Origin: Nitrososphaerales archaeon | Lineage (GTDB): Archaea; Thermoproteota; Nitrososphaeria; Nitrososphaerales; CADDZS01 | NCBI GenBank assembly: GCA_030037995.1 | Contig: JASHPQ010000174.1 | Coordinates: 1 to 40,980, forward strand | Reading direction: 5' to 3' | DNA length: 40,980 nucleotides | Part shown: positions 16,980 through 24,742 of the stretch, piece after piece | How the letters are laid out: every line of letters starts with the position of its first letter | Position numbering within the stretch: the stretch's first letter is position 1 | Made by a program: the position numbers and the translations under genes | Notes under the pieces: generated by a model | Seen by the model: only the letters and a program-made list of their open reading frames with translations | The model's database searches: none | Told to the model about the DNA's origin: nothing

Positions 16980-17963
16980 AGCGTCCCAGAGCTCGTCCTG
17001 AACGGATTTTTCCCTGATTTCCTCTTTTTTCCCTTTGGACAGGATCCACCTTCCATATGTCTCTTCTCGAAATCTACCAATTTCGCTGCACGGAATTCCT
17101 TCCGACTTCAACCGATCCGTGATCGCAGACGCATCGGAGCGGGCGCATGATATCAGCAACGAACCGGATCCGATCAACTTCAGTGGATCGATTCGCAATT
17201 TTAAGCAAATCATTCGAGTTGCTTCGTCGACGGGGACTTGATCCGTGTAAAGCTCGAAACCAAGGTTCGAGGCGAAACTCATTTCGAGAACGCAACCGAT
17301 TATCCCTCCTTCCGTGAGATCATGCATTGCATGCACCTTGCCTGTTTTGAATGCCGCATCCGCTTCCTTCAAAATGCTCAACTTATGAATCAGCTCTCGT
17401 CCCATCTGCAGAGTCTCCCGATCCAAGAGCTCTTCCACCGCGGGTAGCTTCGAAAGAATGGAGGTGCCTTCTATTCCAGCTGTCTTTGTCAACAGGATAG
17501 AATCATCATTTTTGGCGTCCGCTGCCGTAACGAATTTGTCGCCAGAACCGAACGCAGTGACGATGATGATCTGTCTCCTCAAGCTCGGAGTAATTTCTGT
17601 ATGCCCACCCGCTACCGAAATTCCCAGGTCAGCCGCCGCTTCGTTAATTTCGCTTATTACGCTTGCAATTTCTGAGCTCGTCGTTCCCTCTGGAAAGAGC
17701 GCCACGACATTCAAAGTATCGGGCATTATCCCACTAGTTGCCACGTCGTTTGCGCTCACGTTTACCGCGTGCCAGCCCACCCTTTCGACCGCTCCGGTAA
17801 TCGGATCAGAGGAGGATATTAGATACTTCCCCCTGGCGCGCGTGACACCCACATCAATCCCGATCGCGGGAGCGACAACCAGCTCCCCGGAACGCATCGA
17901 TCTCAGCAAGGGCTCCAAGACTTCGACTGGAAGCTTTCCTGCCGGCGGTTTTTCGTTAATCAA
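16953..17963 (-). CDS. AIR synthase-related (PurM/HypE-like) protein
   Basis: The 336-residue protein belongs to the PurM/HypE/SelD/ThiL superfamily. Visible are the N-terminal IGIDVGVTRARGKYLISSSDPITGAVERVGWHAVNVSANDVATSGIMPDTLN (metal and ATP site region, with ANDVA), the glycine-rich GISVAGGHTEITP (about 133-145), and MHDLTEGGIIGCVLEM. These are the features of the AIR synthase-related group common in archaea. A HypE role is unlikely because the C-terminal PRxC-type tail of HypE is absent (the protein ends LGKYGNLP) and no hyp genes are nearby. The substrate is unknown. It converges on pyrG with a 27-base overlap. Confidence 0.85.
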   Translation of the reverse strand: MINEKPPAGKLPVEVLEPLLRSMRSGELVVAPAIGIDVGVTRARGKYLISSSDPITGAVERVGWHAVNVSANDVATSGIMPDTLNVVALFPEGTTSSEIASVISEINEAAADLGISVAGGHTEITPSLRRQIIIVTAFGSGDKFVTAADAKNDDSILLTKTAGIEGTSILSKLPAVEELLDRETLQMGRELIHKLSILKEADAAFKTGKVHAMHDLTEGGIIGCVLEMSFASNLGFELYTDQVPVDEATRMICLKLRIDPLKLIGSGSLLISCARSDASAITDRLKSEGIPCSEIGRFREETYGRWILSKGKKEEIREKSVQDELWDALGKYGNLP

Positions 17964-18109
17964 AATAGAACACTGTTTACTCTCAAGAAATTAACTCTTT
18001 TGGGACACTCGAAAAAATTAGAAAAAATAGAAGGCTTTTCTCATACTCTTCTCCTTGATGGGGAGTCAATATTCATTATTAGCTGACCGAGACAGTAATT
18101 GACGCGACC

Positions 18110-19009
18110 TTGTCGTCAGCCCAGGTCGCGGCCAAAGCTATCAAACAGCTGGAACCGGAGGATTGGGCCGTTCTGCATGCGATCGAGAAGTCCATGTCTG
18201 ACCACGAATCAGTATCACCTAAAGTCATCGAGCAAGAGAGCAACATTCACCACGATCAGGTAGAATTCAGACTCGGGCGCTTGAACTATATCGGATTTGT
18301 CATGCGAACGAGGTTCGGACTTGTTCTGAACACCGCAGGATTAGATGCCCTTGCCCTAAATTCTCTTGTCAAGAGGAATCTAATTTCGAGCATGGGCAAA
18401 TCTATAGGAATGGGAAAAGAATCGGACGTTTACGAAGTACTGGACGATTCCGGGAAACAGCTGATTATCAAATTTTACCGAATAGGTAGAACGAGTTTCA
18501 GATCCACGCGACGAGCCAGATCCTATACAGACCCTCAAAACCAGCACCAGTGGCTTGCAATAAACATCGCGGCAGCTTACAGTGAGGCGATCGGTTTGAA
18601 AAAGGCTGCGCAGGCAGGGATCGACGTTCCAGAATTCATCGCTAGAGACAGACACGTCGTTTTGATGTCGGAAATTCAGGGAACGATGCTTTTCAAGTGC
18701 ACTGCAGAAGACATCAAGAAACCGAAGCAGCTCCTGAAGAAGATACTGGAAGACATCAGGAAAGCCTATCAAGCAGATATGATAAACGGAGACATCAGCG
18801 AGTTCAACATCTTGTTCGACGGTGAAAAGCCATGGATAATAGATTGGCCGCAGTTCGTCTCTGTCTCGCACGCAAATTCTTCCGAGATGCTGAAAAGAGA
18901 TGTGGAAAACGCATACTCTTTTTTCCAGCGAAAGTTCGGAATAACCCTTGCTTTGGACGAGGCGCTGGACTACATAAAGGGCAACAAGCAACGAATTGTA
19001 ATTTCTTAG
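18110..19009 (+). CDS. rio2: RIO2-type serine/threonine protein kinase
   Basis: The 299-residue kinase has the RIO2 N-terminal winged helix (about 12-85) and the RIO kinase core. The nucleotide loop is GMGKESDVYEV (100-110), the catalytic lysine K121 lies in LIIKFYRIGRTSF, the catalytic loop is NGDISEFNIL with D228 and N233, and the metal/phospho-acceptor Asp is D245 in IIDWPQ. RIO2 acts in late maturation of the small ribosomal subunit. Start TTG at 18110 gives a protein of normal length; the next in-frame starts would cut the winged helix. It converges on the LSm gene with a 4-base overlap. Confidence 0.95.
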   Translation: MSSAQVAAKAIKQLEPEDWAVLHAIEKSMSDHESVSPKVIEQESNIHHDQVEFRLGRLNYIGFVMRTRFGLVLNTAGLDALALNSLVKRNLISSMGKSIGMGKESDVYEVLDDSGKQLIIKFYRIGRTSFRSTRRARSYTDPQNQHQWLAINIAAAYSEAIGLKKAAQAGIDVPEFIARDRHVVLMSEIQGTMLFKCTAEDIKKPKQLLKKILEDIRKAYQADMINGDISEFNILFDGEKPWIIDWPQFVSVSHANSSEMLKRDVENAYSFFQRKFGITLALDEALDYIKGNKQRIVIS

Positions 19010-19251
19010 ATTTGAAAACTGCTTGAAATTTTGATAAACAAAACGTTATTGCCGCGAATCACAACCTTACCATAATTCGCGGAAGGATTTCCTCCATTGT
19101 ACTCAGTCGCATCGACAAGTATGACATTCATGTAGGGATCGACGTTGCTCATCTTTCCGCGGTATTCCAAGTCCATTTTCAGCCGCACCGATACTTCTTT
19201 GTTGATAGCCTTCTGAAGCGCGTTCAGCGGCCTTTTGGCTTGTTGCGACAC
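19006..19251 (-). CDS. Sm-like (LSm) RNA-binding protein
   Basis: The 81-residue product has both Sm motifs: Sm1 as VSVRLKMDLEYRGKMSNVDPYMNVILVDA (about 20-48) and Sm2 as YGKVVIRGNNVLFIKI (about 60-75). LSm proteins form six- or seven-membered rings that bind U-rich RNA and take part in RNA processing. The opening MSQQAKRPLNALQKAINKEV is the usual N-terminal helix. It lies alone on the minus strand and overlaps the last 4 bases of rio2. Confidence 0.93.
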   Translation of the reverse strand: MSQQAKRPLNALQKAINKEVSVRLKMDLEYRGKMSNVDPYMNVILVDATEYNGGNPSANYGKVVIRGNNVLFIKISSSFQI

Positions 19252-19398
19252 CGTGCTATCCTTAAAGCGCCTAGTCCAGCCTTCAGAGATAAAAACCTTC
19301 CCAACTGCGTTTTACCATCGCAAGAATTGATCGAAATAATCCTCGCGGCCATTGAGAAGCCTTAGAATGTACTTCAAAGGAGATTTCGTACGGAACGC

Positions 19399-20139
19399 AT
19401 GAGTCAACCGAAAGCTAGTCGAGAGGGGTTCGAGTTTGCTCGTAGCTCTATAGTGAAAATCACAACTGGTTCTTCGTTCTTCGATCATCTTTTAGGCGGT
19501 GGCTTGCCCGTCTGTTGCGTAACTGACGTTTTCGGAGCAGCAGGGACTGGCAAGACACAATTTTGTTTTCAGAATGCAGTAACTACCTGCCAATTTCTGA
19601 AGGGACATGAACGAAACGAGATTAGGGCAATTTTCGTTGATTGCACAGGCTCGTTCAGGCCGGAAAGAATTCTGGAAATCGCCGAAAACCGGGCGATCGA
19701 TCCCAAAATGGTATTGGAAAGTATTCTTTCGATCTCGGTACGAAGTGCTTCAGCGCAGATGGAGGTGAACAGGCGACTTGATGAAGAGACACCTTTCGCC
19801 CGTTGCAGGTTGCTAATCATCGACGATATAACTTCGAACTTCGTTTCAGATTTTCCGAAAGAGAGCGAGCTGCCGGCACGACAGAGAGCTCTTCTACTCT
19901 ACGCACGGCATCTTTCCTATCTTGCAAACAAGCACGCCCTCTCAGTGCTGCTGAGTAACTCGATAAGGTCGCGCGGGAGTCAAGGCGAGGGGGAAACCAC
20001 AGGTGAAGTACTCTCCATGTTCTCGCCTTATCGGTTGCATTTTTCAAGAATGGACAGGAAGAGGTATGCGGAACTCGTTCAGCCCAGCCTTTCTGGACAA
20101 AAAATAGAGTTCGAGATAGGTGCGAGCGGAATAACCTAG
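19399..20139 (+). CDS. RadA/RadB-like RecA-family paralog
   Basis: The 246-residue protein has a single RecA-type ATPase core. Walker A is GAAGTGKT (46-53), the FRPERILEIAENR segment (about 84-96) is shared with RadA, and Walker B is LLIIDD (about 138-143). The helix-hairpin-helix N-terminal domain of RadA and the usual NQV motif are missing; LLSNSIRSR takes that place. RadA paralogs (RadB, aRadC types) assist recombination; which one this is needs a tree. True RadA is encoded at 26124-27224. The gene converges on the membrane protein gene with a 4-base overlap. Confidence 0.85.
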   Translation: MSQPKASREGFEFARSSIVKITTGSSFFDHLLGGGLPVCCVTDVFGAAGTGKTQFCFQNAVTTCQFLKGHERNEIRAIFVDCTGSFRPERILEIAENRAIDPKMVLESILSISVRSASAQMEVNRRLDEETPFARCRLLIIDDITSNFVSDFPKESELPARQRALLLYARHLSYLANKHALSVLLSNSIRSRGSQGEGETTGEVLSMFSPYRLHFSRMDRKRYAELVQPSLSGQKIEFEIGASGIT

Positions 20140-20651
20140 ACGTGGCAAGCACTGAGCAGGGTGCAGAAGTGGTACGTATTGAACAAGATCCACGAAAAGA
20201 TAAACATCATTATGTAAGACCCGATGCCCTGGGTAATCAGCCTATTCTTATCTTTCGGAGCGATTCCCTTCAGAAGGGTGTACTTTGCGAGGTAATAAGT
20301 CGCAAAGTAGATGATGATAGCAATGTAAAATCCGTAATACGCATTGGGATTTGCAATGTTGTCTTTCAAATTCGTCCACAGATCGGACGATGACGATGCG
20401 AGCGGAGTCACCAAGCCGGCGATACCGGAAATGAACCCTCCGAGTGCGGCAAAGCCAACGCGAATCCAATAGAGCCAGGCCAACCTCCTTCTTTGAACCG
20501 ATGGATCCAGCGGTGGAACAGCCGGTACCGCGTTGTTACTGGATGGCTTGGAGGGTTTGGCCAAGATCAAATCATCTTCAAAGTGAATCTTTTTCTCAAT
20601 CTTCGTCGCAAAGTATGTGTAGGGATTAGTGAAAGAAAAAGTGCCGGACAT
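20136..20651 (-). CDS. Three-helix membrane protein, possibly EMC6-like
   Basis: The 171-residue protein starts, most plausibly, at the ATG of MSGTFSFTNPYTYF; the frame opens further upstream to 20729 but that would run into the divergent rqcH start. After a soluble, charged N-terminal part come three hydrophobic helices at about 59-80 (WIRVGFAALGGFISGIAGL), 105-125 (YGFYIAIIIYFATYYLAKY) and 144-162 (GIGSYIMMFIFSWILFNTY). The size of the membrane part and helix pattern recall EMC6/Rab5-interacting family proteins, part of the ER membrane complex in eukaryotes. This resemblance is a judgement by eye and could be wrong; otherwise it is an uncharacterised membrane protein. Confidence 0.6.
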   Translation of the reverse strand: MSGTFSFTNPYTYFATKIEKKIHFEDDLILAKPSKPSSNNAVPAVPPLDPSVQRRRLAWLYWIRVGFAALGGFISGIAGLVTPLASSSSDLWTNLKDNIANPNAYYGFYIAIIIYFATYYLAKYTLLKGIAPKDKNRLITQGIGSYIMMFIFSWILFNTYHFCTLLSACHV

Positions 20652-20666
20652 CTTTTTAGGATTTCG

Positions 20667-20688
20667 GTTCTTTCTCTGGCGAAAGAAC
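20667..20688. repeat. Perfect 8-base inverted repeat in divergent promoter
   Basis: GTTCTTTC (20667-20674) and GAAAGAAC (20681-20688) are exact inverted copies around a 6-base spacer, located between the divergent starts of the membrane protein (20651) and rqcH (20728). The size fits a dimeric repressor site; it could also fold in RNA. Confidence 0.45.
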
Positions 20689-20727
20689 TCTAGGCGTAGA
20701 TAGCAACAAATCACGAGTGGTGTTTGC

Positions 20728-22791
20728 ATGGAAATTTCAGCTATCGAGATTCATCTGCTTTGTTCGAAGGTCTCAGAATCGGTTGCAGATTATTTCATTA
20801 GCGGAATCTACTCTATGGAAGAAGGAGCACTTTTCAGGCTCAATCATTCCACGAAACCTGAAAGGTTGATTGCGGTGGCATCTTTTGCGCCATGGATCAC
20901 AACAAAAAATCTATCAATCCCTCAAGCTACCAAATTTGTCTCCCGCCTTAGAGCACTCGAACGTTTTGCACTGGATTCAATAGAGCAGGTCGGCAACGAA
21001 CGGATTGCAAGATTTTCTTTCAAGAGCAGAAAGGGCGAAAAGCGAAACCTCTACGCGGAGTTCTTCGCTCATGGGAATCTAATTCTCACTGATCCCGACG
21101 CGGATGATCTAATAATTGACGTTGAAAAACCGCAGAGTTTCAGACACCGAAAGCTCGAAGTAGGTGAAAAATATCTTCTTCCGCCATCGCGAGGGATTCC
21201 CCTTCAAAATATTGACAGAGAAAAACTCGTTTCTATTTATTCTTCCACCTCAGCGAACATCGTGGAGGAAGATCTCTCGGCAGTGCGATGGTTTGGTCGG
21301 AACATCGGTACCTCAAGAAAGTTTGTCGAAGAGATATTCTTTAGGGCAAAGGTTGATCTCAACCTGCCGGCGAGGTCTCTGAGCGATACCGATCTGGAAA
21401 AGCTAGCCGAAGCCTGTGAGAGTCTTCGGTCAGATCTTCGGAAAAGCGATGCAGGTTACATCCTCCTCCCGCTCGAAGAAAGTGACCTTGACCTAGATGT
21501 GTGTCCTATCGTACCGAATTCGTGGAACTTCTATGCGCAGGGGAAGCTTGCCACGATAAGTTCCTTTCCGAGCCTCAGCGACGCTCTGGACGAAGTACTG
21601 GTCCAGGCTATAATTCTCGCTAGACGGAGGTCTGTCTCACAAAAGACCCGTGCCAAAGCTGCCGAGCTCGCATCGGCAATCGCAAAGCAAGTCTCTCAAA
21701 TTGAACTCAACCGAAAAAGGGCAGGCGAGTTGAGAGCGATGGCAAAGACCTTGATGTCTTCGCAGCTCCGCAACCCTAATTCCGAGAAGGAAATTGTGAA
21801 TAAGCTGATCTCTTATGAGCTTCTCGAACTCTCAAAGGACTCAGGGAATCAAGCAAGATTTTCGACCGAACCCCGATCTTTTCTAAAATCGTACTCAGGT
21901 ACAGCCCTCGGTTCTAGGCTTTTCGACGAAGCAAAACGGCTTGATTCCCAGACTCAGAGGATAGAGGAGATCATGCGCGATTTGGAAGGGCAGAAAACAA
22001 ATCTGTTGGAAACCACACGGTCACAGGAGGAAAAGGCTGAGAGGAAGCTGATCACGGAGAGAAGGGAGCGCCAGTGGTTTGAAAGGTATCGCTGGTTTGT
22101 CACTTCCAACGGCAGGCTTGCTCTGGGAGGCAGAGACAGTACGTCGAATAGTATCGTAATCAACAAGTACACCGGAAAAAATGACGTAGTATTTCACGCA
22201 GACCTGTATGGTTCTCCCTTTTTCATACTGAGAAATGAAAGATCAGAGCCGGGGCCACCATCGGATGAGATTGCTCTAGAAATCTCTCAAGCGACGGTCA
22301 GTTTCAGCCGGGCCTGGAAAGATGAGCTGGGATCTGCAGATGCGTACTGGGTGTTTCCGGATCAAATCAAGAAGAGCGCCCCGTCGGGCGAATATCTGCC
22401 CAGGGGCTCATTTTTCATAGAAGGGAAAAAGAATTTCGTACGCCACCTAAAAGTGGAACTTTCAGTGGGAATAATGTCTAGCTCAAATCTCCCGGTGATG
22501 GAAAAGAGTCCGGAAGAGGAACAAGGCGTCGAGAGCTCGCCGGATTCGAATTCATTTCTGGTGGTCTGCGGGCCGGATCGATCGATAGCTGCATGTTGTC
22601 AGTCGCGCGTGAAAATAGCACCCGGGAAAGAAAAAGGAAGCATATTCGCAAGGAGGCTCAAGCAACAGCTTGTGAATAAAATAAAAGACATCAAAGTAAA
22701 AGAAGCAAGCAAGAAGCTATTGCTCGATGATATTCTGCGAGTACTTCCTGCAGGCGGGTACAAATTCGTCTCGGAAAAACAAAACAATTAA
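20728..22791 (+). CDS. rqcH: NFACT-family ribosome quality control protein RqcH/Rqc2
   Basis: The 687-residue protein is an archaeal NFACT protein. The N-terminal NFACT-N domain (about 1-215) is followed by HhH and coiled-coil M regions (about 290-445) and the NFACT-R domain, recognisable by RRERQWFERYRWFVTSNGRLALGGRD (about 444-469), FHADLYGSPFFIL and WVFPDQIKKSAPSGEYLPRGSF. RqcH binds obstructed large ribosomal subunits and, in bacteria and yeast, drives C-terminal tailing of stalled chains. The acidic residues at the tRNA-contact sites corresponding to the yeast Asp9 and Asp98-Arg99 appear as Glu (E7; E91-R92 in NERIARF). It leads a plus-strand cluster with CBS, Mut7-C and AMMECR1 genes. 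Confidence 0.93.
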   Translation: MEISAIEIHLLCSKVSESVADYFISGIYSMEEGALFRLNHSTKPERLIAVASFAPWITTKNLSIPQATKFVSRLRALERFALDSIEQVGNERIARFSFKSRKGEKRNLYAEFFAHGNLILTDPDADDLIIDVEKPQSFRHRKLEVGEKYLLPPSRGIPLQNIDREKLVSIYSSTSANIVEEDLSAVRWFGRNIGTSRKFVEEIFFRAKVDLNLPARSLSDTDLEKLAEACESLRSDLRKSDAGYILLPLEESDLDLDVCPIVPNSWNFYAQGKLATISSFPSLSDALDEVLVQAIILARRRSVSQKTRAKAAELASAIAKQVSQIELNRKRAGELRAMAKTLMSSQLRNPNSEKEIVNKLISYELLELSKDSGNQARFSTEPRSFLKSYSGTALGSRLFDEAKRLDSQTQRIEEIMRDLEGQKTNLLETTRSQEEKAERKLITERRERQWFERYRWFVTSNGRLALGGRDSTSNSIVINKYTGKNDVVFHADLYGSPFFILRNERSEPGPPSDEIALEISQATVSFSRAWKDELGSADAYWVFPDQIKKSAPSGEYLPRGSFFIEGKKNFVRHLKVELSVGIMSSSNLPVMEKSPEEEQGVESSPDSNSFLVVCGPDRSIAACCQSRVKIAPGKEKGSIFARRLKQQLVNKIKDIKVKEASKKLLLDDILRVLPAGGYKFVSEKQNN

Positions 22792-22894
22792 GTGTGCAGA
22801 CGCAGTTTTTTATCTCTCAGCGGAATGGCGAGCTACAATAAAAAGATCTGATTATTCGTCCCCCGTCAGAACCAGGGTCCTCGTTCGAGAAGTA

Positions 22895-23443
22895 ATGAAC
22901 AGTCCGGTCATTACTGCAGATCCGAACGAGTCAATACAACAGATCTCGCAAAAAATGAAGGCTTCCAAGGCGGGAAGCGTTGTGATCACAGAGAATGATC
23001 GCCCGATTGGCATCGTGACTGACGGAGACATCGTCACCAAGGTGGTCAGCAACGATTCGAAGCCTAGTTCGGTGAGGGCCATTGAAGTGATGTCAAAGCC
23101 CCTTTACACGATTGAGAGCGAGAAGGAGATCATAGTGGCTGCCCGGGCTATGCGAAAGCACGGAATCAAGAGACTAGGCGTAAGTTACAAGAACGGTATT
23201 GTCGGGATTATTTCCATATCAGATATTCTTGCGATAACTCCGGAGCTTTTCGATATTATCTCCGAAAAGGCGATGATCATGACGAGTCAGGCTTCGAAGG
23301 AACCCACGTTTCTCGCCGGTTATTGCGATTCTTGCAACCAATGGTCCGACCGGCTCTTGGAAATTGATGGCCGGTTCATTTGCGGCGAGTGTACTACTGG
23401 GAGCCCAGAAGAAGAACTCCAAAATGCCACTGAGGGCACGTGA
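22895..23443 (+). CDS. CBS-domain pair with C-terminal zinc ribbon
   Basis: Two CBS domains (MNSPVITADPNESIQQISQKMK... and EVMSKPLYTIESEKEIIVAARAM...) form a nucleotide-sensing Bateman module, followed by a zinc-ribbon-like end with CDSC and CGEC (about residues 144-165). The frame is open back to 22727, but that start would overlap rqcH by 65 bases; no ATG, GTG or TTG lies between it and the ATG at 22895, so 22895 is chosen even though the family's first strand (VREVM) begins a few residues earlier. A TATA-like run at about 22805-22812 supports a separate promoter. The stop overlaps the Mut7-C start by 4 bases. Confidence 0.8.
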   Translation: MNSPVITADPNESIQQISQKMKASKAGSVVITENDRPIGIVTDGDIVTKVVSNDSKPSSVRAIEVMSKPLYTIESEKEIIVAARAMRKHGIKRLGVSYKNGIVGIISISDILAITPELFDIISEKAMIMTSQASKEPTFLAGYCDSCNQWSDRLLEIDGRFICGECTTGSPEEELQNATEGT

Positions 23444-23979
23444 GCTCACAATTATCTTCGAAGAAAAAAAGTTGGTTCAGATTTTCGACGGGGCAATTGG
23501 AGGAGGATTCGTCACCAGCTTTCCTCGTCGACGGGATGCTGGGAACTACGGCGAGAAAGCTCCGCATTCTTGGCTTTGATACGATTTACGATCCCAAGTC
23601 CGGAGACAAAGAGCTCGTCAGGGCCGCGCTCTCCAGCAGGCGCACACTTCTCACGAGTGACTTTGAGCTCTATGTGTACGCTAAAAGTTTGAAAGGCAAT
23701 GCCATCTTGGTAAAAGGTAAAGGGGAACAGGAAAGGCTCTATCAAGTTCTTGCCAAATCTGGAGTGCATGCCGTTCGGGTAGACCGGCTTCTCTCCAGGT
23801 GTTCCGTCTGCAACGGTGAGCTCGTCGACACTGGCACAGAAATGCTAAACGAAAGCAAGGTTTACTACTGCAGATCATGCGGAAAGAGGTATTGGCGGGG
23901 AAGTCACTGGAAAAAATTGAGCGCGCTGTTTGACGCAGTAAATATAATGCTGACCACAAATAGATCCGAAACGGCTTAG
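23440..23979 (+). CDS. Mut7-C RNase domain protein with zinc ribbon
   Basis: The 179-residue product carries the Mut7-C (PIN-like) domain: FLVDGMLGTTARKLRILGFDTIYDPKSGDKELVRAALSSRRTLLTSD (about 28-75), where the acidic residues would bind metal, and an inserted/terminal zinc ribbon CSVC...CRSC (about 124-150) ending in GKRYWRGSHW. Mut7-C proteins are predicted RNases, often with ubiquitin-like partners in bacteria. The GTG start overlaps the CBS gene stop, indicating co-translation; AMMECR1 follows after 14 bases. Confidence 0.9.
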   Translation: MSSQLSSKKKSWFRFSTGQLEEDSSPAFLVDGMLGTTARKLRILGFDTIYDPKSGDKELVRAALSSRRTLLTSDFELYVYAKSLKGNAILVKGKGEQERLYQVLAKSGVHAVRVDRLLSRCSVCNGELVDTGTEMLNESKVYYCRSCGKRYWRGSHWKKLSALFDAVNIMLTTNRSETA

Positions 23980-23993
23980 GATTAGACTAGAGT

Positions 23994-24629
23994 ATGAAAC
24001 AATCAGATTTCATGATGTCGCCTTTCCGGGAGAACGACGGCCCTTTACTGACGGCCGTCGCTCGGAACGTCATTTTTACTTTCCTTGAAACTGGAAACCG
24101 AATAACGCCGGCGCCACTGAGCTCCGATCCGCGCTTCAAGCAGAAGATAGGTTGTTTCGTGACTCTGAAGAAAAACGATCCAGAGAGATCCTTGCGTGGC
24201 TGCATTGGCTATCCAGAGCCCGTCTACGAGCTATCGAAGGCTCTGACAAGTGCGGCGATAGAAGCAGCGACGGGAGATCCTAGGTTTCCGCCGGTCAAAT
24301 CGCGCGAGCTACCACAGCTGTTGTTGGAGGTTAGCCTGCTGACGAAGCCCATCCTGATAGAGGTAGACCATCAAAGGGATCTTCCCGGAAAAATCGAGGT
24401 GGGCGAGGACGGTTTGATAATGAAGTGGTCGTTTGGTTCGGGACTACTCCTGCCCCAGGTCGCCACAGAATACAACTGGAGTGCAGAGGATTTTCTCTGC
24501 AACCTGAGTATGAAAGCTGGCGCTCCACCTGATCAGTGGCTCGTTCCGGGGACTATGATCTACAAGTTCAACGCTCTTGTATTCGAAGAAAAGTCTCCGG
24601 GCTCCGACGTGAAAATGCACTCAGCGTAA
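23994..24629 (+). CDS. AMMECR1-domain protein
   Basis: The 211-residue protein contains the invariant AMMECR1 hexapeptide in LRGCIGYPEP (about 64-73) and the flanking pattern SAAIEAATGDPRFPPVKSRELPQLLLEVSLLTKP. The fold is known, the biochemical role is not; a link to RNA or translation modification has been suggested because of conserved cysteine chemistry and gene neighbours. Here it sits in the same plus-strand cluster as RqcH and the Mut7-C RNase, which agrees with an RNA or translation role. Length is normal. Confidence 0.93.
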   Translation: MKQSDFMMSPFRENDGPLLTAVARNVIFTFLETGNRITPAPLSSDPRFKQKIGCFVTLKKNDPERSLRGCIGYPEPVYELSKALTSAAIEAATGDPRFPPVKSRELPQLLLEVSLLTKPILIEVDHQRDLPGKIEVGEDGLIMKWSFGSGLLLPQVATEYNWSAEDFLCNLSMKAGAPPDQWLVPGTMIYKFNALVFEEKSPGSDVKMHSA

Positions 24630-24742
24630 TTATTGTTCCTTCCGCGGGATTGTTCGATAGACCCTCACCTAGCGATTGATTCAAAAGCACGCCAGACATT
24701 TCCAAGAACTAGAGTAAGAGTCTCGGACACCGGAAATTACGA

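Noticed and set aside
17458-17994. 178-residue plus-strand frame opposite the PurM-like gene
   Set aside because: The minus-strand protein has clear family motifs; this one has none.
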